DNA from: Acanthacorydalis orientalis
Taxonomy: Eukaryota > Arthropoda > Insecta > Megaloptera > Corydalidae
Direction: 5' to 3'
NCBI GenBank assembly: GCA_034766995.1
Contig: CM068316.1
Span: 14,522,000 to 14,585,999 of the forward strand
Length of the DNA stretch: 64,000 nucleotides
The notes under the pieces were generated by a model. It had not been told where the DNA came from and did not search any database. It worked only from the letters and a program-made list of their open reading frames with translations. The position numbers were made by a program, and so were the translations under genes. Below, piece after piece: positions 53,453 through 64,000 of the stretch (within the stretch, counting starts at the first letter, position 1; each line of letters opens with the position of its first letter).

Positions 53453-53754
53453 CAGAGCTTGTTGTGGAGGTGGTTGACCTTGAATACCAGCATGAGCTAT
53501 TGCTGGAGCGTAATAGTTCGTCGGTGAAACTGGTGGACTGGGATAAGGCCAATAGAAAATTGGAGGCGGGTGATAGTAAGTTGTAGGATGTCTTCCATGA
53601 GCTAAACCTTGAGTCGGTGGAGGACATTGTATAGGTAATGCCGCTGCCGGACCATATGCAGCAGCCGCTGTTGCAGGACCACCGGGTCCGTATCCTGGCG
53701 TAGCCGGTACAGCTCCAGGATGAAATGCAGCGCCAGGAGGTAACAATGTACCAC
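53453..53754 (-). CDS. Internal coding exon, Pro/Ala/Tyr-rich protein
   Basis: This 302-base minus-strand exon lies between an acceptor (TGTATAATTTAG) and a strong donor (CTG then GTAAGTAAA). It enters in phase 1 (two bases complete a Gly-like codon) and leaves in phase 0, giving 100 codons. Order of content: a Gly/Pro/Ala segment (GTLLPPGAAFHPGAVPATPG), an alanine run, then a Tyr/Trp/Pro block with PPPIFYWPYPSPPVSPTNYY, then PPPQQAL at the donor. Such aromatic and proline-rich low-complexity tails are common in insect RNA-binding proteins, but no RRM, KH or zinc-finger domain is in the window, so the family stays unnamed. The intron after it is 279 bases (53174-53452). Reading through the donor adds about 19 residues before a stop, so intron retention would give a short alternative end. 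Confidence 0.75.
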
Positions 53755-54323
53755 CTAAATTATACATTAATTAATTTTAACATCAACACTTTATAAATCA
53801 AGAAAATAAATAAATATTTAAGCTCTAAAAATTTAAATAAATAATCCTACAAAATCTAACTCAATAAGTAGTTTCGTATACTAAATTATCAATAAAAATA
53901 AATACAGAATACAATAAAACAAATTGACAAAATGTTAACCGATATGATTTAAAATAAAATATAACAGTCTTACAATACAATATTATTTCATTCAGTAATC
54001 ATTAAAAGGTTAATTTATATTTTCAAAACATTGCTTAATATAAAAATAATATTACTATATATGAAAAAGCATAAAAAAAACACTAAGAAAGAAAATTATA
54101 GTAGAATAATAAAAATACACAAAGTTCAGAGAATTGTGTCTACTGTATTAAGATTTATATTGAAAATATTTATAACGTTGATAGCTTTGTGTTGTTCAGA
54201 AAACGTCGTTTTTCTTAATATTGAAAGATATAAGGTTGTGAAAATACAGTCAATGGTTTAATGGTTTTCTATTCGATCAATTGTTCAATGAAATAAATTT
54301 ATTTTCTCAAGTATATGTTTTTC

Positions 54324-54328
<5 letters not shown>

Positions 54329-54395
<67 letters not shown>

Positions 54396-54642
54396 CAAAA
54401 TAATTTGAAATGTCACTTTCAATTATTATATCTTTTTTACTATAGTTTAAACAAAGTTTTTTATGAAGTTAATGCAATATCAAGTGGAAATTATTATTAA
54501 TACATTTACATAATAGAATATATTAATTAATAGTATTTTGCAAACGTTAAAACATTTAAAGTTGTTTTGACGTTCAAATGTATCAGATATCAACGATTTA
54601 TAGTATTTACATCCAAACATATTTATGTATACACATATACGC

Positions 54643-54702
<60 letters not shown>

Positions 54703-54794
54703 GTAACTATATAAAGAATCATAGATAATATATAGTTATACAAAAAAGTATCTTTTTTCTTTTTAAAAAAATCAATAAATTAATTTATTTACGG

Positions 54795-54843
<49 letters not shown>

Positions 54844-54855
54844 AAGGGAGAGAGA
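54329..54855. repeat. (TA)n tracts and a (TA)n(GA)n compound tract
   Basis: TA at 54329-54393 and 54646-54700, then TA turning into a GA run at 54798-54855. Similar TA-to-GA switches occur near 44590-44625 and 32610-32635. Confidence 0.92.
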
Positions 54856-54989
54856 AATAATTTAATATCTGTCTATATATTAAATAAAAATATAATTTCA
54901 ATATATATTTTAATTTAAAAAAATGTTATTAAGAATAAAAATATTTATGATGAAAATATATGACGAAAACATATTTTAAAATGCTATTA

Positions 54990-55080
54990 AATCTTACTAA
55001 AATTTATGTTTTTCTCAAAACATAAATTTTAATAAGATTGATACAAAAAATATATTAAAATTTATGTTTTGAGAAAAACA
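54990..55080. repeat. Triple inverted repeat
   Basis: A 23-base arm (54990-55012) faces its complement at 55017-55039 (AAAACATAAATTTTAATAAG). A third arm at 55052-55080 (TTAAAATTTATGTTTTGAGA) is complementary to the second, so two alternative hairpins compete. Confidence 0.7.
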
Positions 55081-55663
55081 GATTAATTTTTATTTGTTTT
55101 GAAAAACTAATGAAAACAAACAACATGAAAATATGTTAAAGACTTCTTTAAAACTAATATATAGGTTCTATAATTGATTTTGAAAGAATATATTCAAGGT
55201 TTATTTATAAGTATTATAAGTTAAAGTATAAATTATTCAAAAAATAATAAGTTTGTTTCAAAGTTTATATAACAGAATATGGCATAATACGTTCCGAACT
55301 ACTCTGAACCGATTATACATTCCGAAAGTAAAGAATAAAATAAAATTCTTTTAAAGAATTAATTCGTATATTATTGTTCGTGAAATTTTAGTATTTGAAG
55401 AATAAAAAATATAACGAAATGAAAAAATGTGAGAATAGGTGTTTAAAAAAATAAATTATTTTGTATATACAGATTAAAAATAACATATATGAAATTAAAT
55501 GCAATATTAAGATCTCAAAAGACACTTAATTGAAAAAAATATTTTTAAATTACTTCTAAGAAAACTCTATACTTTATTTTAAGAATATTTAAACAATAAG
55601 TAAATTAGTAATAAGACTGGGATATATTTTCTTAAATTATTACTTTATAAATATAATATTTCA

Positions 55664-55706
<43 letters not shown>

Positions 55707-55837
55707 ATAATATGTAATATCAATTTAGTACAGATTTAATTTAACTACTATTTGGGTGCCAGCTTTGAAACACAAGACAAATATCAAAATATTTTTCAAC
55801 GTTGAATTTTGGTTCATAATTGAAACAGTTTTTAATA

Positions 55838-55907
55838 TTAGATTGGTAGGAAAATAATTGCGAAAATGTATATAAATTTGAAGGACATTATTTTTCTATT
55901 AACACAA
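55838..55907. mobile_element. Tiny cecropia-like mariner remnant
   Basis: About 70 bases: left end TTAGATTGGTAGGAAAATAA after TA, then AAATTTGAAGGACATTATTT and a decayed right end. It has the same architecture as the element at 37647. Confidence 0.65.
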
Positions 55908-57388
55908 TATTTACCTTAAAATAAATATTTCCTTTCTCTAAATAGTAAAACACTAAAAAGATCATTATATAAAAATCTATAAATTATTTGAATTATTTAT
56001 TATATTATCACTCATTATTTTGTATTTCTATTGAATTCTATTACAAGAAAGTCATATTAAATAAAAGAAATTCTGATTACTTGATAATACATGTGTTTTC
56101 AATGCGAAAATTAATAAAATATTTTATTGTATTCTGTACTATATTTAAAATCATAAATTAATTACTCTATACTATCTTAATAAGAAAATCTACTTATAAT
56201 CTATAAATACTTTAATTACATTAATATGCAATCACCTTGATATTTTTTTTAAATTAATTAAAATATAAAATGTGTCTTTTTCATTTATAAACTTATTTCA
56301 TAATAGTTATAACAATGAAGTTTACTCCAATAAATAATTATTAAAAATATAAACAATCTGAGAACATACTTGAATGTTTAAATATTTTAATTAATAGGAA
56401 AAGAATTTCGTTCACATATTAATTTAATATTTTTAATATTTGACTAGTCAATATAAATGTATACTATAAATTTAAGTGATTGATTTCCAAAATATAATAA
56501 TTATTGAATAATAAATAAATAGTAAGGAGTATATTGTTAAATTTAAAAAAAAATCTTTCTTGATAATTTCGAATAATTAAAACTATTAAAAATCTATTTT
56601 ATTAGAGACTTATAAAATACTATTGCAAGAAAACAATTCGTTATACATTTACGTAGTAAGACATTGTCATTTCTAATTATTTCTACTAAAAACTTGAATG
56701 AAAAAAATAATTCTTGGTTAATTATAAAAAATAACAATAAATAAAAGTTAACAAAATGAAAAAGACTAACAGAATAAGATTTATTTTAATTAATATACTG
56801 ACACATTTTACGAGGTGATCACAAATACATTGTATAATTTTATAGGCGTTTAAATAATTTTGAAAAACACCGTCTATAAAACCTATTGAACTATTAATTA
56901 AATAATTAAAAGATAATAAAATACTGTCGTTAAAGGTTATCATTAGTAGTAAAATACATATAATAATTCAAACACATACAAAATTAACGGAAAATATATC
57001 CACAATACAAAAATATACAATTTTTTAGATCAATACCAAAAGTTAAGAAATAAGAATAATAGAGATTTGATTATAATTTAAACATTTCTGTCACAAATCA
57101 ACAGATACGAATAATAAAGTAATTAATGGTTGATACAAAACAACAATATTAATAAAACATGCTAAACTTTTACCCCTGAATTCCGACCAAATTATATGAT
57201 AATGTAACGACAAACATGAATATTGTTATCGTATGAGATAACGAATGAAAACATAAAATTATCAAATTTATATATAAATATATTCAACAGACACCATTTA
57301 TATGTTTCGAAATTAATTACAAACTGTCGCTGCTAAATGCCCATAGTCCACAAAATATATGTATACAATGATAATATACATTTGTAGA

Positions 57389-57922
<534 letters not shown>

Positions 57923-59647
57923 CTTCGACATTTCATAAAAATATATCATAAAATGTTTAACTTCAGAAGACTTTCAATTTCATATTTTTCATACGATTAT
58001 AAATTTTCAATAATCTATTAATTTTAAAAAATAATCCTGAAAAATATGAAAAGATTATTTGACCATTTAAATAAAATAGAATTTATTCAAAACATTAAAA
58101 TAAATCTTGGTTTTTCCGCCGAAATTTTAATCAAATCAATTATTTTTTTCCAGTTTCACAATTATAAGTATATAATATCTATTAATTTTTTTATCTGTAT
58201 TTATCCAGTATTTGTTTATTATTGTTATTGCATTTTAATTGATTATCATTTCTTCATATTTTTAATATTTTTTTTAAATTAAATTATCTTCTAATTGGTT
58301 GTTATTTATTTGTACAATCTTGTTGATGTTGAATATTTTTTTAACGTTATTAATTGAAATATCATCTCGTTGAAATGTATACAACATTATTGTTTAATTT
58401 GTTTTATTTTTATGCACTAATGCATATTAACTTATAAGCATTTTAAATGTTTATTAAAAGAATTTGTTTGAAACAATTCATGAAAAATCTTCGTAATATC
58501 AAATAATTTTTCATTCATCTTGATTTGTTTGTTGGATAATTTTCGATTTATTCATTCTAGAGTAAGTCCCAAATATTTTAGGAATATATATCAATCTACT
58601 TTTATCTAATACTAAAACACACAAACAAGATAGATGAAGTCAATCAATAAAGATGGATTTTAGTCTAAATACGATTTATTAGATTAATATTTTTCATTTA
58701 ATCATATTGGTTATAAGTTATATTTATTTTTGAAACAAATGCTTTAAAGTGTTATTAACATAATTTGTGGTAATATATAAATATGTTCCATCATAAAAAT
58801 GCTTATCCGCGCTTTTCTACTCATAACTTCATTAACAACTTTTTCATTTGATTATCAAATTAAATACGGAAGTTTTTAAGATTATTTAATAGTATGTTAT
58901 ATATTTATAATCGATAATGTACAATAACATTAATTAAAATAATTTGAGAAAGTTTCTATTTCATTCATTATTTGAAAAAAGATGTAAGGTAATAATAATT
59001 GATACTTAGTTAACACAAATCTATTTACAATAATTTGGTATTGTTTGTAAGAATATTATTAACAAATAATAATTTTGTTTGTAAATTTACTCTTTGATTG
59101 ATATTTTTATAAAAAAATGCGTTATAATTTAAATGTAATGTTTTTGATTACTTTTTATCAATTGAAATGTGAGATCAGACAGAAAAGAAATGTAGAAAAC
59201 AAGAAAAAGAGATGGTTGAACACATTTAAATTTTCAATTAATCTTGCGTTGATATATCTTTTTTGTGTTTACATAACTCCAAAATATTTAGGATAATTTT
59301 TTTCACATATTGTCCATTATATTTAAATCTGAACATAAAAATCCATTTGATTTTTTTTATTTGTGCCTTTTTTTCAATTTTTCAACTTCTCTGACAAACA
59401 CTGCCGTATTTTATTTAAGTTCAATAAATTCTTTCTATGGCTTTAGTTATATCCATTTATTTTGTTTTTAATAAATAAAAATTTTATAATTTTTTTATAT
59501 TTTCTTCTGTATTAATTTGTAATGTTATCAACCTTAAATTTTATTTTATACTGACAAATTAGCTATTTTCTTAATATAAAATAATAAATTATACATTATA
59601 TTTGAATTCGCAATGCAATAATACATTAAATCATCAAATTATCATTA

Positions 59648-59886
59648 TTATGTGATGTTTATTACAATTAAATCCATAAAACAATATTCAAATATGATAC
59701 AATTTTTTTTATTCATTTGATGTTGTGAAAGTAGCATATTTCTCACTTTTAATAAAATCAAATAAGCATACATATTTTCTCTTTGTTCATAAACACAACC
59801 GCATTCTAAACAATTCTTCGAGACAGTATTATCTTCTGAAATTCCAAACATGCATTCTTGTGATGTATTATTAGAGCTGTCTTCGC
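59648..59886 (-). CDS. Possible alternative or terminal exon, Cys-containing
   Basis: A minus-strand frame follows an AG at 59887 and reads EDSSNNTSQECMFGISEDN, then a CLECGC motif, then YEQRENMYAYLILLK. After that comes a good donor (GTGAGA at 59746), or the frame continues to a stop at 59648. Entered in phase 1 it would also fit the exon ending at 60336, but leaving at 59747 gives phase 0, which does not fit 53754. It could therefore only be an alternative terminal exon or belong to something else. The acceptor has no pyrimidine tract. The family is not recognised, and this may be chance. Confidence 0.13.
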
Positions 59887-60335
59887 CTATCGGATTTATG
59901 CGTTTTATGATATATAATCATTTTAATACACGTTACAAACCAAATTGACTAGTTAAATTACAACTATTTACGCGAAAATTACACAGCCTTCAGGTGAAAC
60001 TGTTATTTTATTATGTAAGATTTTATTTTTTTATAATTTAGTTTATTAACCATATTATCAGCAAGTATTTGTAGATAATTATGTCGAATTAAATTAAATT
60101 AACTTTAAATACTAAGAAATGATAAATTAGTGTAAAATCTAAACAGAGTTTATTTTAATTCTCCGGATATAAATTTTATGACATATTTAATCAAATGTCA
60201 AAAACTGGATATAATATGTATGTATATACAAAATTTTCAGTCGTACAACAAATGAATCTCCAGAACAAAAAACCTTTCTATTCTTCTATTACGAAAAAAG
60301 ATAACAAAAAAAGTAAAAGTTCATGAATAACTCAC

Positions 60336-60408
60336 CACACAACTTCGATAGCCGACTGAACCATCTAAATGTTTTATATTTGTAAGCAGACCCATTTCCC
60401 ACCTGCAT
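60336..60408 (-). CDS. Candidate first coding exon of the same gene
   Basis: On the minus strand an ATG at 60408 opens a frame reading MQVGNGSAYKYKTFRWFSRL and four more residues, ending one base into a codon at a textbook donor (GTG then GTGAGTTAT). The leftover G completes the first codon of the exon at 53754 as Gly, so the phases agree across a 6.6-kb intron. The predicted protein would be about 200 residues. Alternatively the ATG lies in a splice acceptor (TATATGCAG at 60403) and the coding part starts further upstream, because a second ATG near 60570 reads MATWRQRFSVGL before a possible GTGCGT donor that also fits in phase 0. The upstream sequence is A-rich, not pyrimidine-rich, which favours the single-exon reading. 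Phase agreement alone occurs by chance one time in three, so this is a hypothesis. Confidence 0.33.
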
Positions 60409-60499
60409 ATATTTTTTTTTTGTTCTTGAGAGCACACAACAATAAAATGGAAACAGGTAAAAAATAAATTAAAAAAATAATCTTTCAAGACAGGTTCTA

Positions 60500-60680
60500 A
60501 AATACAGACAGGCCGGCGCTGAACTTTTCAGGATCACGCACCAGGCCAACAGAGAAACGTTGCCGCCATGTTGCCATACCACCACGCTTCGACCAATCAT
60601 GTACCAAAACCCACAATGCATCCGTGTGCTTTTTGCTTACAAATACGGCGAAGCACCATGTTATTCGTAACAATCGACAG
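60500..60680 (-). promoter_or_regulatory. Promoter-like island with YY1/Pho and CCAAT motifs
   Basis: This is a distinctly GC-richer patch in AT-rich DNA. On the minus strand it holds AACATGGCGGC at 60572-60562, an exact match to the classical YY1 (Pleiohomeotic) consensus AANATGGCGGC, which commonly sits just downstream of housekeeping start sites. About 20 bases upstream is a CCAAT box (GACCAATCAT, 60591-60600), and further up GCATTGTGGG. No TATA box is needed in such promoters. It lies 150-250 bases upstream of the candidate first coding exon in the right orientation. The 63-codon open frame here is short and may be a leader uORF. The CCAAT element works in both directions, so a divergent transcript is possible. 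Confidence 0.42.
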
Positions 60681-61092
60681 ACTAACATAAAATTTCGGCA
60701 TCGTTATTATTTATAACATTTAATTTCTACTTGAAATGATAATGTAGGAACAAGACTATAAACAATCGTTTTAACCTCTAGTCGTTTTTAACGTCATGTA
60801 CTAATAATTATTATATCAATACCTTTTAAAAATAAGTTAAAGTAATTGATGAAGTAAAAAGAGTGTTAGTAAATCATGTACTTCTTGTATTTATTTATTA
60901 GTGTAAGCCACTGTAAAGTCGCAATAGTTTTAAACTATTAAAGACAAATTTAAACTAAAAAGGCTTCCAGTTTTATTTTTGTTTTTGTAGAGTTTTACTT
61001 GTTTCTTCAGTTACACAAATTTGTTAACTTATTTACAAAATATAGTATGGATATGTATAATATAAATATTTACGGATATATATATATATATA

Positions 61093-61299
61093 TAGTGATT
61101 CAATTTAAGCATCCACATGAAAGTATCAAAACAATCGCAAAAATTAAAAAAAAATCATTTTATTTTTTATTCAGTATTTTAATTCAATTCAATACTAAAA
61201 TACATTTGAACTAAAATACTGAATCAAAAAACAATATTTTTATTAATTTTTGCGATTTCTTTTATAAAAATAAAAAGGAAGCCTAAACTGAATCACCTA
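61093..61299. mobile_element. Palindromic TA-inserting MITE, copy 2
   Basis: 207 bases between TA dinucleotides. Ends: TAGTGATTCAATTTAAGCAT and, reversed, TAGGTGATTCAGTTTAGGCT. The interior is a near palindrome of the whole element. It matches the copy at 1678-1886. It is inserted in or beside a short (TA)n tract. Confidence 0.8.
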
Positions 61300-61518
61300 T
61301 ATATAATTTAATTAATTGAAAAATTGATTGATTTGAAAAAAAAAAAAATTTTACTTATCCATATATCTTTAATTTGTAAAAGAAGAATAATACGAAGAAA
61401 ACTCAATAACAAAACACATTTGTTTCACTTTATTAAGTGAATAACAAATGTTTTTGTGATGATTTATGCCATGCGGTATTGAAAAATAGAGGTCCATTCC
61501 ACGAGTTAAACGATCAGC

Positions 61519-61538
61519 CTTTATATATATATATATAA

Positions 61539-61574
<36 letters not shown>

Positions 61575-61586
61575 TAAATATAAATA

Positions 61587-61651
<65 letters not shown>
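61519..61651. repeat. (TA)n block with AATATA interruptions
   Basis: TA repeat with an internal AAATATAAATATAAATATA stretch. Confidence 0.93.
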
Positions 61652-61654
<3 letters not shown>

Positions 61655-63454
61655 ATTTTAGTGGAATTTATCCTTTTGAATCAGTTAAGTATCAATTCTC
61701 CTCTACTAATTTAGGCACAAATATCATCCATAGATCAATACAATTTAATGTTTAAAATAAAATAACAATACAATGTCAAACTACCGGATACAGAATCCAT
61801 ATTATGACGGAAAAATCAAATCAAAGCTAAATTAAAATACTGGTTACCCCAAATTATCGAGAGATGAAACTACTACGACTCTACCGTATTATTTTCTTAA
61901 TATCTATTTCAAAGGAAATAGTTATTAATGCTTCTAATGATCACTTAAATTGATTAATTTTGATTATTTTGGGAAAATAAATAGATAATTATTTTAATAT
62001 TGAAAAAAATTACTAGTAATGGTTTCTTTGAAGAAGTCTTATATAAAACAGCGTTAAAATAACAACAATGATTAAACTTATACCATTTCAAATTAATTTT
62101 TCAAGTCGATTTTTTATTGTGAATTACGATACGATTCTATTTTCTTCAAAAATTGATATTAGATTTTTATCTGAGATTTATAACTTAATATAAAATTACA
62201 TAGATTACATACAATATTTATATTTTCTTGAAACTACCAAACATTCCTTTCTTAACATTCAATAACAGTTACTCTTCAAACATCTCACTGAATCTCTTAG
62301 AAATCAATTAATACCAGTACAAGCCTCAAAATTTTATTTTCAAAAAATAGAATAATTATTTTTTATTTCAAACCAATAATGCGAGTTTCGATAAAAATGA
62401 ATGTATTATTTTTATAAAATTTCCCTTCTAGTAGTTACATTATTTGTCTTTTTTTAAATAAAATGATCTTTAATTAATAAAAAAAGCCTCAAGACAAATT
62501 AAATGAATCAATTTTCATAGATTATGCATATTTTCCAGGCTGAATGTTTAGTTTGTACAATAATTTAAAAGTAAAAAAGATTTTTTAATTTTTCAGATCT
62601 AATTACTTGTTCCCGTCAAACAGATATGTCTCCGTGCTTTAAAAATAATTAAAAATTCATGGAAAAGAATACACATTAATTAAAATTGATAATAGATAAT
62701 TATTTGAAATTTGTAAAAAACTAAACATTATTCATTAAATCACAAAACTGAAATTAAATATAATGTAATGTATAATTATGATTTTAATAAATATATTTCT
62801 TTCATTATCAACTTTTGAAAAAATAACTACAAGTCAGTCGATTTGAAAATCAGTACACAAAGTATTAAAAATGACTATAGAAAGATACAATACTGATTTT
62901 TGACACTATGACTAAATTCACTTTCAAAAATTAATTTTTCATTTCTCTACAAACTACTTTTTTCTAGTCGAAAATAATCTATAATTGATTGTTGATTATG
63001 CACATTTTGATGTTGATTTTATCATCCTCTAGTGTTCTATAGTGTAAGAACAGCTCAAAAATGCTATAAAAAGAATGGCATCCCCACTAAATGCACATAA
63101 ACATTAATAAAAAAATGATCAATAATCATTTTGTGAACATTTTTGATCAGAAAAAAAGTACAGTTTATGAAGCAGTGAAAACTTCTCAATATTCTTTATT
63201 CAATTTGTAAAATTGAATAAAGGATGGGTTGATTTAGAAATTAATATTTATTATTTGCTTATATAAATATAAGTTTAAAGAAATTAAATACTTTTACATT
63301 TTTCAGTAAGATTTTCAAATTCTCATTCTAATAAAAACCTAATAAAAAATTACAAGAAGCATACATTTTTTTAAAGAAAAATTCATATAAAATAATAATT
63401 TCATAAATGAATTCTTTCTTAACGTCGCAACCCATACAAACAAAATTTAAAAAA
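61652..63454. other. AT-rich DNA, faint old repeats only
   Basis: No gene is seen. A possible decayed member of the CCAAGGTACAG family lies at about 63000-63130 (TTATCATCCTCTAGTGTTC and AATGGCATCCCCACT); otherwise nothing. Confidence 0.5.
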
Positions 63455-63628
63455 TTTACTGAATATTTTTTGATCAAAAAAAATCAATAAAATTTTACTG
63501 ATTATTTCTGATTGTTACTTAGTAACGCTATTATCTTCTGAGTGTCAAGGTACAGAAAAATCTAACGTTTACATTTTTATATACCTTGGCGCTCTGAGAA
63601 TGATGGCGTTGCCATTGAAATGCATATA
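63455..63628. repeat. CCAAGGTACAG family, palindromic copy
   Basis: Two family ends face each other: AGTAACGCTATTATCTTCTG then GTCAAGGTACAGAAAAATC on the plus strand, and, reading the right side on the minus strand, CAATGGCAACGCCATCATTC then GCGCCAAGGTATA. The pair makes a 45-base imperfect palindrome. Confidence 0.62.
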
Positions 63629-64000
63629 TTTTTATGAAAGTAAATTTAGACACAGTGTCAACTGAATTGTAATAAAATACCAACTTTTTATCAAAATACG
63701 AAAAAGATACTTCAACTTTCTGTAATTTAAATTAGAAGTGTGAAACCATTAATTTTCAGATCTGGATCTGAAAGCTAATCTGGATGGATATATTTTTTAT
63801 TCTACTTGTTATACATTTTTTTTTGAATTCATTAATAAGGATTAATATGTTTGCTAATATTAAACCAACTACCATTTATTGACAAAATCATGATGAACAA
63901 ATTTATGGTTGATTGTAGATCGCACTGGCCATCCATAAAATAAAAAACTTTTACGAAGTGTCTAAAAGATATCTTAAAATCCCTCTATCTTTAAAATGAA

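Overview
The window is strongly AT-rich eukaryotic DNA packed with (TA)n microsatellites and decayed DNA transposons. Several mariner types, RTE-like non-LTR debris, a hAT MITE and a 5S rRNA-derived SINE point to an insect or close arthropod relative. Hymenoptera would fit, but nothing here fixes the order. There is no bacterial-style gene organisation, and most open reading frames are chance frames through TA repeats.

Only one host gene can be supported. It is on the minus strand near the right side. A 302-base internal exon (53453-53754) and a 228-base terminal exon (52946-53173) have consensus splice sites, matching phase, and together encode a proline-, alanine- and tyrosine-rich C-terminus of 175 residues. 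About 6.6 kb upstream, at 60.3-60.6 kb, lies a GC-richer island. It has a CCAAT box, a YY1/Pho-type ATGGCGGC site, an in-frame ATG and a GTGAGT donor whose phase fits the 53.7 kb exon. I propose it as the promoter and first coding exon; RNA evidence would be needed to prove it.

The rest is mobile and repetitive. 0.7-11 kb: two copies of a mauritiana-like deletion family, one copy of a palindromic MITE, the 3' end of a non-LTR retrotransposon, a complete but broken mariner with both terminal repeats (7237-8515), several copies of an old dispersed repeat, and a tandem repeat rich in CCAAT motifs. 12-27 kb: deletion derivatives of a cecropia/Hsmar1-like mariner, including two of almost identical length (575 and 576 bases) that keep only the DNA-binding half, a mariner pseudogene and a fragment of a second DDE transposase. 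31-35 kb: the longest copy of the mauritiana-like family, two long inverted-repeat elements, a tRNA-like stretch, and a 5S-headed SINE ending in an RTE-like tail and (TA)n. 37-47 kb: a hAT MITE with a near-perfect 8-bp target duplication and a mariner MITE nested in it, more transposase wrecks, an RTE 3' end running straight into (TA)n, and a long hairpin with a (TA)n core. 48-64 kb: the gene described above, AT-rich intron, and scattered MITEs.

The most interesting signal is that the RTE fragment (40.65-40.98 kb) and the 5S-headed SINE (35.23-35.46 kb) share about 60 bases of 3' tail, and both end directly in long (TA)n tracts. This suggests a LINE/SINE pair and a possible source for some of the many TA microsatellites.
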